Below, piece after piece: positions 42,791 to 56,074 of a stretch of DNA of 64,000 bases. A model generated the notes under the pieces. The model was not told the origin of the DNA. It made no database searches and saw only the letters and a program-made list of their open reading frames with translations. Position numbers and translations under genes: made by a program. The DNA is from Euptelea pleiosperma (taxonomy: Eukaryota; Streptophyta; Magnoliopsida; Ranunculales; Eupteleaceae), in the NCBI GenBank assembly GCA_035048495.1, contig CM068553.1:999259-1063258 (forward strand), given 5' to 3'. Each line of letters opens with the position of its first letter. The stretch's first letter is position 1.

Positions 42791-45679
42791 TATTCTCGCT
42801 TATATTCAATTTAATCATGGATTGCTCCGTCTCCAAATGCAATTTGATCTCACCACTGTTAATCATCTTGAACCCAACTTCGGTAGCACTACCTTTTCTA
42901 CCAAACGGCTCCACATGAACACTTCAGCTCAGATTATTTCTTTTTTGCTTAAAAATAAAAAACAAATAGGGAACAGCTGAAATAGCTCGCCTATTACCAA
43001 GAGTCCACATGGCTCAATCAAGTACGGTCTTCAGCTGTCTAGCCGCCCCGCAGCCTCTTTATCATTTTCCTTATGGATTGGGTTCCAAAATAGCTAGTCC
43101 CAAAACCAAGAAACGGTCCCTACCAGACCCCGAACCACAAGACCCAGAATGCGATAATGAGATTTTTTTTATCCTGGCACATTTTGATCCATGGTGTTCT
43201 GACACTTGTAGTTAAGTGCCATCTGTCATAGGTTAAAGTGGTACTTAACCCCAGTTACCTTTAACAATGGAGAAAAAGCAACTATAGTTAAAGGACCATC
43301 CACCTTAAAATCTTTGCCGGGCCTCCAGTGAGAGATTCTCATTTCTTCAGATGAGAAGCTTTCCCTCGTAAAGGGAAGAAAAGAAATAAACGGAACAGAT
43401 TCCCTCAAGTACAGAACATTAACAATTAGATGTTCCGGTTGTCCAACATCTTATTGGTGGTCCAACATGTGATCCGATAACAAACAAGAACGTTAACAGA
43501 CCCATCCGAAGCAACTTGTGGTTATTTAAAGATTTAATGCATGATCCTCGTGCTAAGCGTGCTGCCTCCTCAACCTAACAAATTATAGGAAAATGATCGC
43601 TTCACCGTCCGAGAGATCCAGGATGGACACCTAGCTAAATCCCCATCAATGAATCGTGGTGCCTAGCATTGATAGTAATTACTTTCTATCATAAAGGGCA
43701 AAAATACCCGATTCTGTACACACCAGCCCATAAACCTAAACCAATCCTCCATTATGACAACTAGATAAAAGATCAATCGGATAAAAATGAGAAGCCCAGA
43801 TCACAACTCTGGTCGTTGGATGGAACTGCTTGTTTGGGTTTGGTTTGTTCTACTAATGGTGTAGATCATGGTTTGTCATCTTTTGGGTTCAGAGAAGAAA
43901 GAGATGAAGAAAGACTACGTGGCCCAATCAGTAAAAGGGGAGCTAGCTTGGTACCCTCTGGTGACCCAATGCTACTCAAAATTATATATGATCCCTAATA
44001 AGGCGTACGTGATGCTGATGCGATAATGATTCCTGATATGTTCTGGAGATCTACCTCCCTCCTCCCATTTGGTCTTTTATTCAAAATTGCAAGTCCTTGG
44101 AGGCATCATGATTAATGATCATTGGAGGAAAGAGGTCTTCAGAGTATTCCTTAATTTCAAGGCGATATTATCAATCAACCAAGATATTTAAAGAAAAAAC
44201 TCTGCCAAGTACACCCACTCACGTGCACCACCGGTGTAGCTATGGTGACAGGTGGCCATCCTCTAAAAACTGTTTTTTTTTCCGATTCACCCTGTACCAC
44301 CGAGTCTTTCAAGACAAGGAAGAACGTTAACAGTGAAAATGATAAGAGTCATTACCAAGCCTCCCCTCCCCCTCTCAGATAAAATGCAAGGGAGCTTCTA
44401 TTTATCTGCTTGATTGAGAAAAAAGTTTGCTCCTAAGAGCTCTCATCTCGACACGTACTACCAACAGCCTTCATTTTGAGCCAGAGCTTCTGAACACTTA
44501 CAAGACAAGGGTCCATTTTTCAACTAAAATGAAGAGTTTGTGAGCGAAAAAGATTTGTCCGAGGTTATGAAAATTGTTCATTCACAAAAATCGAGGGGGA
44601 ACTTGGATATTCCACAAAATCAATACTGTTTATGCTTAAACCTCACAAAGCACAATATATATGAGCTATGACATGCACAGATGCAAATATGCGCATGAAT
44701 GTCACTCTTTTGGCAATTGAACATACAATCCAAGTACAAAAAAGCATACAGACAAAACATCTTTTCCAGCAAAAATGGAAGAAAAACCATCTGATGATTC
44801 CAATCAAGGAATTCTATAATAGAAACGATTGTGGGAGACCGACCTGAGAGAATGCATTCTCCCCTCAAATACTTTGTGTCCCCAAACAAGAAGGCTTTGT
44901 CACCAATCAAAGCAGAAGTCATTGAAGCTTGATTCATTTTCGCCAAGTGATCTTCATAAAAATGCAATCCGATTCCTGTCAAACCAAAAACATGACAAAT
45001 AAATGGCCATTCATGCAAAGATAGATAATAAAACTATTCAGAGTTAATCCACAAAAGAACTACTGCCTGGCTATAAAATCAGGAATTGAATCGAAGTAGA
45101 CAGGCAAATTCTGCTAATCACGCGGTATTTCACGCATGTGATCCTAGGGTACAAGAATATAATACAAGTATACAACTAGGAATGAAATTACAAATAAATT
45201 TATAAATATGAATAATAATGAAGTAACGAATGTCAAGCAACTAAAACATAAAAAAAAAAAAACAAAACAAAAAAAAAACTAAACATAAATGTTGTCAGCA
45301 GCCAGCATAACATCTAAACAACTACTATACTACGACATTTGAGACCTTGATGATCAACTAATGGAAAATCTCACTTGCTCTCACATCCATTGCCATGTTG
45401 ATAAAAATTAACTAATATATGACCAGAAGATGATGAGATCACTCGGTCAGTAAAAGATCAGATCTTTGTGGTCAACCTTTATGCACTAATAAAAAGAATT
45501 ATACGTCATGTTTCAGTGCATGGACGGATACATAACTTGTACACTTGTCAAAATAATTACTGGGTAGTACATAATATTCCTTCGACGTTCCTTTTCAATG
45601 ATATTGGTTGCATCTTGTTAATAAAGGAGGAAGTGCATAATAAGCTGCATATTTTTCATGCAGAGGAAATATAAACTAA
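42791..45679. other. Intergenic, no firm gene; isolated exon-like segment at 44844-44975
   Basis: Short frames on both strands have no recognisable motif. On the minus strand 44975-44844 is a 132-nt stretch open in one frame (containing GLHFYEDHLAKMNQ and DKAFLFGDTKYLRGE), preceded by GGTTTGACAG and followed by GTCGG, so it looks like an internal exon. It lies about 1.9 kb downstream of the stop of the minus-strand coiled-coil gene. It could be a 3' UTR exon, a pseudo-exon or part of an unseen gene. Confidence 0.35.
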
Positions 45680-46103
45680 GGTGGCGTTTGGTAAATTAAG
45701 TTATCAGATCTAAAAGCTTAAAGTGCTTAAGATCTGGTAGCTTAATGACATATGTCTGAATTAGGTTGTTTGGCTAAGGTCTTAAGTCTTAAAATTAAGT
45801 CAAGGGCATTGTGGGTATTTTGAAATGTTTATTAGGATACTTTCGTAAGTTTTTAAGAGAGAAAGGTTTGAAAAAATGGCATTGTTGGTATTAAAAAAGA
45901 ATCAAAGAATATTTTTTAAAGATTCATTCACTTACCGCAAAAAGTGAAGGCTGGGTCACTTTTTACTTCTGTCTTTTTTTCCTTGAGTTTGGTGATAAGT
46001 GCTGAAATTAACTTGTTTACCAAACGCAACTTAATCACCAAAATCACTTAATTTCAGCTGATTCAGACTTACGGTCTGAAAAAGAGTTTTACCAAATGCC
46101 ACC
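45680..46103. mobile_element. PIF/Harbinger (Tourist-like) MITE
   Basis: 424 bp with ends GGTGGCGTTTGGTAAA and TTTTACCAAATGCCACC and TAA duplications at 45677-45679 and 46104-46106. The interior has TTAAGTGCT/AGTGCTTAAG and CTGAATTAGG-type dyads near the ends. It lies 0.7 kb downstream of the stop codon of the coiled-coil gene. Confidence 0.82.
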
Positions 46104-46835
46104 TAAGTTGCATATTCATAACCAGAAACATAAATGTCCTGCAGAATAGTGATAACATTGTTAACTAAATCCTAGGTTTATATCCTGCCAATTTTTAGAC
46201 AAGAACAGCATACTTGAAAATTTTCAAGTATCTGATGATTAAGGATGAGGTTTGCATCCAACGAGATAATTGGATAGATGCATCTCCTCAAACAGTTGTG
46301 ATACAGCATGTCCTAGAAATATGATAATCCCATAGTCACAGATGCTATTATTGATGATATATTTTTTCTAAGTCTAATAACCTAGATAGCCACAGTTCAA
46401 GGCATATCCAAATAGACTGTTGGATTAGAAATCTTTAGGACTATCATGAGCCTTCAACACAGCTTGTCGAACTCCATGTTTGCTTCAGCTAGCGTAATGT
46501 TTCGAAGATTATTAGGAACTCTATCATCTCAGTCTCAGTGAAACATTAAAGTAGAATGCACAAAATATGCTTACCATGCTTACAACAATGACGAAATAAA
46601 GATTCAACAGTGTATTTCTGAACTCTAAAAGGTTAAATCATTTGACATTGAATTAATTGATTATCTTATTCAAGCATTTAAGGATCAAATTGCAAAACCA
46701 AAGAATGTCAAGGGCTGGAGGTTAAGAAATTTATCTTAATGACATGCAAAAGGTCCCAATAGATGCAACAAGCAAATAACAGCACATAATATGAATACTC
46801 GTACTAATATTGCATAGAAGAAATGAGCATACTTA

Positions 46836-49800
46836 CTATCTCCTAGAAATTAATGCAGCACCAGAGGCCCTGTAAACAGAAGAAGAATTCAGTTCAATAC
46901 GTTTCTATAATAGGTTAAATAGCAACTACAAACTTAAGACAAGAAATAGGCTGCAGCCATTTTGAGATTCTAAGTATCCACTACCTTCCTTGCTGTTTCC
47001 CTCCAAAATTTGTGCCATGTCTCCCATTACTTGATCCTTTGTTTTGGAGAGTGGCCAAGCCTGTTCTATCAGGATTCACTCCATTTCCAACTGTCACGTG
47101 TAAAGAATGGACAGGTCTACTTTCCGATTGCACGCCACTCAGTTCCTGAGAATCCCTAGGTTTGCTCAAAATTTTTACATTTGAGAGACCTTGAAGAACG
47201 TTAAAAGAGGAACCATTTGAATGCCGATTCTGCATTGCTGAATGCTGTGAAGGTTTGTCACCTACGTCTGCAGGAGCAGCAACTGCAGATTCTGTGGCAC
47301 CACTCTTCATAGCTTTGGAATCAACGGATGGAACCCTCTTTAGGCGATGTGACTGTGCCATGGGAGTAACAGCAACAGAGGGCAACAATGACGAATATGG
47401 AGCGGAAGCTGCGGCTGCGGCAGCTACTTTTGCAACAGCTGCAGTAGCAGATATGATTTCTTGTGCTCCTTCACGAAGCTGAATAAAGTCTCCATCTATT
47501 ACAAATAACTGAAATTGCAAAGTGGGATCAACAGTCGATAAGATACATTCATATAAAAAACTAGAAACTTGATGTTACATGGAGACTTACTTCGGGATGA
47601 CCAGCAACAAAGTCATCAAGCTTTCCGTACTTTTTCTTATAATCATGCCAATGAAGAGGTGCAAGCATTTTTCCAAGTCTATTTGGGAGCTGTATTTAAC
47701 AGGGATAAGAAACAATCCATCAGATTACATTTAGACAGAATAAGATGCAATGTTAACAAGGCAGTCTTTGGCGTGACCTTTATGGATTCACTTACAGTTG
47801 AACTAATTCTAATTCGACCACTAGATCCAGCCGGAATTGCACGAACAATGCAAGCTAACAATGATCTTTCATCTAAAAGTGTAGGCTCTAGAATATTTCC
47901 TTGTGTTAGTGAATTTGATGTCCATCCAGCTGAGAAAGCTGCTTCAGGCAAAACCACACCACTGGCATTGGATTCCGAGCCTTCCCTGGAACTTACTGGA
48001 TGTGTAGGACTATCAGAGAGTGACAAGTTGGAAGCAGACTGTTGTGCTGTGGTCAAACCCTGTCCCTCTTGTGAATGGATAGTCACACTGACTATGTTCT
48101 CATCTTGCCCCTGCAGGAGTCTAAGATTAGCTTAATCTTAAACCAGAATTGTCAGCTGATTTTAGGAATTTCCAGGCTGATATAATACCAACTGTATAAG
48201 ACAAGGAGATACTTTCAAGTCGATACAAGCAAGAATCTCCTGTAATAACGAACCTTGGTGTCACTGTTCTGTTCAGGAGAGTCCAACCTTAATTCTTCAT
48301 GAAACTGGGAAGAATTTTCTTGTAAGTTCTGCTGTAGTTGCTGGGCAGCCAAATTCCTTTCATCATTTGACTCAAGAACCTGATAGCAAAAGCGTTTGGC
48401 AGTCATGATGACACTATCTAAGACAATGAAAGATGGCAATGTATGATATATAAACAATAACGTTTTAATTTATATAACCTGTGCTTCATCACTGGTTGCA
48501 GTGATTATGGAATCAGGCTCCTGGCTTGGGCTGATATTAACATCAAGATAGTCTGAACGGAGAATTTGTCCATTTGCCGAAAGTTCATAGTCATAATGAG
48601 ACCTCAAAAGGTTCTGATCAGTTTGGGAAGGCTGAAATTGCATCTGATTTGATATCTGCAAACCCTCTGATACAGCCTAAAGGAAGAGAAATGATAAATT
48701 ACTATTTAAAAACCACCGAACAACTCAGAAAGGATTCTTAGGGCCTGTTTGGTAACGCACCACGGCGGGAAAATAAAATATTTTCCCGTGCTAATATTCG
48801 CCCGGGTGCGTTTGGCAGCCACTTGCCCTCGGCGAATATTTAGCCGGGCCCACATATTTGCCCTCCGTGGCGGGAAAACATTTGATCACCTCCCCCCCTC
48901 CCCTGTGTAAATATTTTCACGCCAATTATGCCTTGGTGAGAAAATTTTATTTTCTCGCCAGAAAATCACTATTTTCAATAAAAATTAGTTTTTTAATATA
49001 TAAAAAAGATAAAAATGAGTTTTTTTTTATCCTTTGACATAATATGTGGTTCCCGCACTCGCCCAACCTATTTTTGATTTACTTTGATATGTGAGACCCA
49101 CTCAAATTGAAAGAAAATGAAGTAAGCTGAAGTGAGCTAGCTCATACACGTACCAAACATTGTTAAATATTGATATGAGCAAATATTTAGCCAAGATAAT
49201 ATTCGCCTGGCTAAATATTTGCCATCGGAACTCTTTTTCTCACGTACCAAACAGACCCTTATTGTGGCTTTCACTTATTATTACCTGCTGGTTCTGCCAA
49301 TGTTGATTGGATGAAATTACAGGCATTGGCTGGAAATGGCCAACATGAGATTGAGGAACATGCGAATTGGTTGACGGTACAGAGTGCGGAACACCTTGTT
49401 GATGCATAACAAAAGGATGCAGTGCAGTCACCTGTCCAGGTGGAATGTATGCACCCATCCCAAGTAGGGACGATGGAACAACTGGAACTCCAGGGACGTG
49501 ATCGGTCTAAAAAAGAAAAAGGGTTAAAGATAATCTAAACATGAAAAACATAAGATACCACTAATACCAGCATAATGAACATCTATGGATTCAAACCATT
49601 AAAAATGACAAAAGAAGATACCCAAACTACATGAAGATAGCCGCCACTAATCTTAATCGTTGCTCCGCAACCCCCCACCCACGTAATTTCAGTGTCAATC
49701 ATAAGCTCGATCCTACGATAGCTGGTGCGACTTTATAGTGAGGTTAAGTCTTAACAAATGGGTTGCCTCCTCTTTATGATGAGGTCAAGTCTTACCTTAT

Positions 49801-52800
49801 GCTAATTCATGCCCGCAATAAGCTATTTGCAGTTGAACTGCCAGTATGTGTGAATGCATGGCTGTGATTGTCATACCCCTTTTTCATGATAATGATTGAT
49901 CAGGGCCATGCTTGCCTTTTTGGGCATGCCAGCACTGGTTAGTCAGCCACTTTTCTGTATTTTGGTAATGTTTGATGATGCCTTTCAGAGATAATGTCAT
50001 CTTGTCAGAACTGCGTTGGAATGTTGGTGATGAAATGGAGGGCGTGTAATGATTGAATCAACTTGACAGTAACTCTGCTGATATGGTTGCCAAGCTACTT
50101 CTAAGTGGGAACTCGTCTACGTCCTTTCAGTTTACTCCAAGTCTTTCAGATGTCAAACTAGTGCTTTGGACCTTGACGAGGTAACTCTATATTAAACATA
50201 GATTAGGAGTACTTGGTCATACTGTGTCGATTAGTGATCGGATATGCCTCATCTTTCAATAATTCAAAGGATTGGCAGGTCAGAAAAAAAATCTCCGTCT
50301 AGGCGTACAACATTGAATCCTTCCCCACCAATTTGTATGGTCCAAATAAGGTGGTCGCATTTTTACGACTAGAGTTTCTTTGTGTCTAAGGACACGACAC
50401 TTTTAGGTTTTTTTGCAATATAGCCATATAGGACACGTAGACACAAGGACAAACATGTCGACACATCGCAATACACATCTTAACACTTAAATCAGTGTCA
50501 CCCTTTATTTTATTGATTTTATTATATATAAATGATTTCTAAAAGAGGGTTGGTGTGTTCCATCCTCCATATGGTTCTTTGAGTAGCCATAGTTGTTTGA
50601 TGGTCTTCCATCTTATAAATCTACTTACATTTATTATGTTATTGGATAGATTCATGGTGTATAGAAATGTTTTCTTTTATTTTTCATATATTTCTTTCTT
50701 TATTTTTATTAAATAAACCTTTCGATTTATAGATAACTTTAAAATATACAATATAATACGTGTATAGACGTGTTTACATTCGAGCCTCTTCAAGGCATTG
50801 TGTAAGATACATCGTATCTATGTCAAACACCAACACTCATGTCCATGTCATTGTTACATATACTTGTGATAGACTTATTATTTGCAAAATCTAATGTAAC
50901 TAAAACTAGAGTGAATCTAGTCAAAGCTTTAGAGTTTAAGAGAGTTTTTAATTTCTATTTTAGGTAGAGCTAGCATAGGATTAGAAGAGAAAAAGGCGTC
51001 CAGCCATCTATGGAAAGACATTTGCTCCTCTTATTTTAAGAGGGTATTCTCTTCGTATATAGATGTTGTGATGGACGATTTCTTGTGAGGTGTGACTAGT
51101 TGCATATTGGATGGTGTAGATTCTATCCTTCCAAGCTTTTCTTTGTTAGTGTGACTCCAATCATTGAAGATACAAGGCTAGTTGAGAGTCCTAGTCATAT
51201 CCTTCGAAGCTTCGATTATTGGTGCAACTCCAACCATTGAAGATACAAGGCTAGTTGAGAGTCCTAGTCATATCCTTCGAAGCTTTGATTATTGGTGCAA
51301 CTCCAACCATTGAAGATCCTAGGCTAGGGAAGTCCTAGTCATATCCCTTTCTCTTTGATTTTATCTATTTCTTTTTTTTCTTTTCCGGTATATCCAATTT
51401 TCTCAGCTCTATAATCAACCCTATATCCCATTCAATCAAATCCCTAGGCTAAAACTCCATTCAAAATTTCAAATCTCTATAACCCTACTGCAGATAAATT
51501 AAAATAGCACCGATTTGACATCTGTTTCTTTCCTTTACTTCTGCCCCAGAATCAAATCTTAATCCTAGCCAAACCCTTAATCTTCAATCCATCCAAACTT
51601 CAAATTCTAACCTTAACCCAATTAATTAGAGGAATAAAAGAGGAAAAACCCTGCTGGATTTTCATCAGTTTAATACTAAAGCTTTTGCATTACTGCTTCC
51701 TTGCATCAATTCCTTGTATCAAAGTTGTTGTCTGAGATCTACTTGGTAAGTGGGGAAAGAAGATTTGCCAGACATTTTTTACTTCAGGCTCTTACATGAG
51801 TATGACCTTAACAAAGCTTCTAATATGGTTGAGTGGTCTAACTGAGTGTTGAAAAGGGGTTGGCTTTGGTCTCAATACATTTGGACTTCTAACACCTTGC
51901 ATCTATATTTTAACACATCCTACAGTCTTCTTCAAGATGACGGATGACCTCTACCATCTTTCCTTTCACAAAATTGGTGGAGACTCTTAAGAGGGATTCT
52001 AGGCCTGCCTCCAACAGAGGATTTTTCAAGGGTTCACCCCAAGCAAAGCAAGTACGGAAGTACCAATATGCAAGTTCTTGATGGAACTATCAAGTATGGG
52101 GGTATCCTGTATCCATATGCAAGATTTTGTCCTTGTGTGATGTAGACTACATTATCAAGGTTCATGATCACTCCGGACTTGGTCTGGGGTAATGTGCTTT
52201 CACGATACTCTATGTAGTGAACATTGGTATACTGATACTCATGGTGGGAATTAAAGGGTTGCACTTCTGGTAGGATTGTGACCACTAAAATACCTCTGTT
52301 TCCACTCAGGAAGTGAAAAGGCACATCAATGAGATTCAATAGTGGAAACTGGAAAGAAAGGGAATAAGTATTAATCAGGTAAAATGCTTGAACTTTATCC
52401 TTTCTTAGCAAGTTTAAATTAGATCACAATGTTGTGCAGTGTTCAATTGTTTAAACCCCAATTCTCTAACTTCATTCAACCAGATAAAAGAGTAGAGGCT
52501 CATAGTACAACAAGTTTCATGGCTAAAGGTGTTATCATATAAACATTTTTTGGTGGATAAATAATATAAACATTTGATTGCAACGGTACATTGCAGTTAG
52601 TTTTGAAACAAGAACCAAGGTCATGTCAGCCTTGAAGGGGTCTTAGTGAGAGTTACTTATGAAAGAGCCGCTTAACAACAAAACTGTCAATGTCACAAAG
52701 GAAATTGCAGGAAAAAGACAATATTTAGTTACAAAACCATAGTAAAACAATAAAGAAGAGCTTGTAACAGATGTTCTTTTTCAAATGTAACAATCATGAA

Positions 52801-55800
52801 AGTCGAAGATTATATATTCAATTCTACAACATATACAACCGAATAAACAAAATCAATCCAGCAACCAATTGTGTCACCACAACTACTATATGAGCGGGTG
52901 TCCAATTTGCATCTGCTTCATAAATGTAACAAGGATGGGTCTTAGGATATTAGGAATGTGCCCTTATAAGCATATGTTAAATGCTAGTTGCAATTCAGGA
53001 GAGAAGACGATAGTGTTGGCGAACAAATAAAAATGCAATTTTCAAAAGTAAATAGACCAGCAGTCCTACCTTGGTTGATGCATTGCCGATTGAAACAAAA
53101 GGTGGAGCACCGTCAACATTTCCATTTGGCAGGACTCCAGAGTTACCACTTAATGTGCCACTTTCATTTACATTGAATTGGGTTCCATTGTTCTGTCCAA
53201 ATAAAGACACATCCTTCGAATTCGCATTAGCCAAACGTGACTCATCAGTGTACATTCCACTCCTTTCTCTTGCCTCAGCCACCTCCAATTGAAGCTGTTG
53301 TACGGCTTGCAAATGATGCCTCTCCATGTCCGCAAACTATTATCATTAACAAAACATATTGATCTTTTTAGAATGTGCTAACATTCAAATGAAAGTAATC
53401 AAGCTGTAGAAGCACAACCTTAAAATTGTCCTGGCAGAGTAATGGACAAAAGTAATAACAGAATACATTATTTGTGGATATTTTGCATGTATCATGCCAG
53501 CACAGATGGGGGAGATGAAGATTTCCACGAGTGATATGAAAAAGTAAAGCAAACGGTTTATTCATAAAAAATAAATTAAACAAAATAAAGCAACCTGTCT
53601 TTGACAGCCAAGCCAAAACTGGTTGAACTGTTCTGTACGTTCTCGCAACTCGGCTTGTAACGAATGGTTGGTCGTTGATTGCAAGGCATCCATTTCCTGA
53701 ACGCGTGCAACCCAAGCTTGGGCCTCTCTTAATTGCTCATCCTTATATAGACTGGTTTCTTGTGCGACCCTATGCTGAAACAGATCACTGTTAGGCAATG
53801 CAGCTCCTGAACTACAAACGAAGAGATGACTTCAAAACCTTTCTACACTGATTACAGAAAGCAAAAACATCGAAAGAATTTATTAGAAAAGAAGTATGCA
53901 AGCCAAACAATCACAAACTATTCCAATTCCCAGCATATTTTATGCAGCAGTTACATGGTAACTTTGGCTACAAACAGAAACATGAGCTGATAAAACACTG
54001 AATCTACCAACCTCAGTATAATGTGATACCAAATTAGAATCTCTCTCCAAACAAGATAGATACGTTACAAGAACTCAGAAGTATTACACGAAGATGGTGA
54101 TGCAAAGGATCCATAACAAAAAGATGGTTGCAATCCATCACAGAATCTTAGTTAAATTCACTTCAAAGAAATTGATATGTTAACTTTGAAAGAATAAAAA
54201 TATTGCACCATAACAATGTAAGGAACAAACCTGCTCCTCCAATTCAAGCAACTGCCTTTCTTTTTCCTGAATATGTTCATTGAGGTCATGTATTTGTTTG
54301 AGATGTTGAGCTCTTTCAGCTTCAGAGTTATCACGCTCTCTTCTGAAAAGAAACAAAGTATACCTCGCTTTGAATCATACAATAGTCCTGACCACCAGAT
54401 ACTTGTGTACTGCATGTTTATTATTATAAAGGCTCATTTAAAGAGAAAATCCACTTTAAAACAATTTCTCTTAGTTTAAGTGGAAGCCACGATTAAGGTA
54501 TCTACTTAATAGAAAACAATTTTGATTTTTGAGATTAAAATAGTAATGAGGTTCCGGGCATGAAATGAGGTTCTGTAAAGATGCAATAACAGACCGGAAG
54601 GTCGCCAATTCCTTGTTTTGCTCCCTAAGAAGGTCTTCCTTAGCCCAAGCCTGCCAAAATGAAACAAAACGGTAGGAAACAATGAGTATTCAAAGACAGG
54701 CTATGAGAGAGTCCAAATAAGGGAATGCACTGAGAAGAAAGCTCAACAAACCGCTTCATTGTCAATTTTAATTGTACGGAGCTCTCTATCCTTCTCTTCC
54801 ATCGTTAATTCCAACTCATGTATGGTCTGTTCCCTTTCTTGTAATTGCTCCTATGCAATCAGATAGATTCATATTAGAACAAGAAGTAACAAATGATATT
54901 GTATTTAGCTTTTATCATGGAAAAATGCATTGAAATTACATTTACACTACTATGTCATTCCAACCACACTAATACTTCGCTGAAAAATGAAAGACCAAAT
55001 GGAGCGTGAAATGATCATAGTATATATCTAATTTGTTGGAGTCTGATAAAAACCACAAATATTACAGTATATGTCACTCAAAACCATATACTCAGCAAAA
55101 TGTATCTAATTTGTTGGAACAACTGAAACAAGATAAGACTTGCTTTTAAATACAATGCATTAACAGTATCTAAAAATGTAGTTTGTTCATGATTGAAGGT
55201 ACTGCAACTAAGAAACCAAGCAGGAAACCATTTCATCCTAGAAATTTATAGACCATGAGCTTCCTGGCATCATCACCATGGAATGCAAAGTAACAAGTGT
55301 GACACCACAGAAAAGTAATATGGTATAGGAAAACTCAATAAGCGGACACTCAATAAGGAAATTTCGAAGAAATACAAGTTATATAGTTGAGTCTGCTGTA
55401 AAAGGAAAAGGGTTTTACTAATCCTTTGAGATATGCATAATTTGATGAGAAGAGATTTGAGTTGAAAACTAGTAAAAAAGAAACCAAACCTTTAGCTTGG
55501 CAGCAGCATTGGCGTGCTCTTTGATCTGAGCGTCAAAGCTGTTCCGCATTTCCATTATCTCCGATCTAGCTATGACCTGAGCTCGAAGTTCGATCTCCAT
55601 CTGTTGCAGCTCCTCTCTCTGCCTCGATATACTGTGAAGCCGCTGCTGCAATAGGTCACTGTTCAGGCTTCCGTCTATTGTGATCGAGCAGAAGTCAACA
55701 TCGAGCCCCGTTCCCTGCTGCACCTTGCATAGCACACAATCAACCTCAGGATCCAATGAAGTGCTTAAACTACAAATCCGGTTCGTAGAAAACAATCCTC

Positions 55801-56074
55801 ACCTCATATATCGTTCTCTCATCAGATTGCCCCAACTTCGACCGCTCCAACTCCTGTCCAACAATCATTCCAACTTAACGACCGAAAAACAAAACGAAAC
55901 ATGAAGCGAGAAACCCTAAACTCCTCCATCAAAGTGAAGCATTTTCACCTCATTTACAGTGTTTCGCACCGAATGCTCGGGTACTGCCCGCCATTCCTTC
56001 CTTGCAGACTGAGAAGAAGAAGGCATCGGCAGCGACCCGCCTCGCCCAGCGGCGACACTGACCGCAGCCTCCAT
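46836..56074 (-). CDS. Coiled-coil protein with a LOTUS-like C-terminal domain, uncharacterised plant family, 15 exons
   Basis: Exons (minus): 56074-55949, 55853-55803, 55723-55490, 54850-54752, 54650-54595, 54342-54231, 53774-53595, 53336-53070, 49506-49285, 48676-48479, 48379-48254, 48110-47796, 47689-47591, 47508-46985, 46869-46836. Product 880 aa. Layout: acidic/basic coiled coil about 43-310 (QREELQQMEIELRAQ, EREQTIHELELTMEEKDREL, EARERSGMYTDESR). Next is a Gln/Pro/Ser/His-rich low-complexity region, about 330-630 (MHQQGVPHSVPS, QQLQQNLQENSSQ). A compact domain, about 636-710, runs from LDERSLLACIVRAIPAG through LHWHDYKKKYGKLDDFVAGH to LFVIDGDFIQL. Then follow an Ala-rich helix (716-731) and a basic, Gly/Asn-rich tail ending GKQQGRASGAALISRR. 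I recognise it as a conserved plant protein without known function; the LOTUS/OST-HTH reading is my inference. The 5' leader is GA/CT-rich. Confidence 0.88.
48741..49258. mobile_element. PIF/Harbinger (Tourist-like) MITE in intron 9 of the coiled-coil gene
   Basis: 518 bp with ends GGGCCTGTTTGGTAACGC and ACGTACCAAACAGACCC and TTA duplications on both sides. The interior has TTTTCCCG and CTAAATATTTGCC motifs. A sister copy of 519 bp in the opposite orientation is at 57514-58032. The insert makes up most of an otherwise small intron. Confidence 0.87.
51140..51360 (+). repeat. Three tandem units of 73 bp in intron 8 of the coiled-coil gene
   Basis: The phrase ACTCCAA(T/C)CATTGAAGAT recurs at 51154, 51227 and 51300. 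Each time it is followed by a CTAG-containing stretch and AGTCCTAGTCATATCC; the first two units continue with TTCGAAGCTT(C/T)GATTATTGG. The third unit has a short deletion. Intron 8 (3.6 kb) otherwise contains AT-rich repeats and no recognised gene. Confidence 0.85.

Noticed and set aside
46981..46983. A stop codon directly after exon 14 of the coiled-coil gene as the protein end
   Set aside because: The TAG overlaps a GT donor. Splicing to 46869 adds ten residues ending ALISRR, which fits the family C-terminus as I remember it.
47569..48135. A 188-codon plus-strand frame
   Set aside because: It is antisense to exons 12 and 13 of the coiled-coil gene, whose protein is clearly conserved.
52034..52411. 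A 125-codon minus-strand frame in intron 8 of the coiled-coil gene
   Set aside because: No recognisable domain, no family resemblance, and it lies between exons of a better supported gene on the same strand. Probably chance or repeat-derived.
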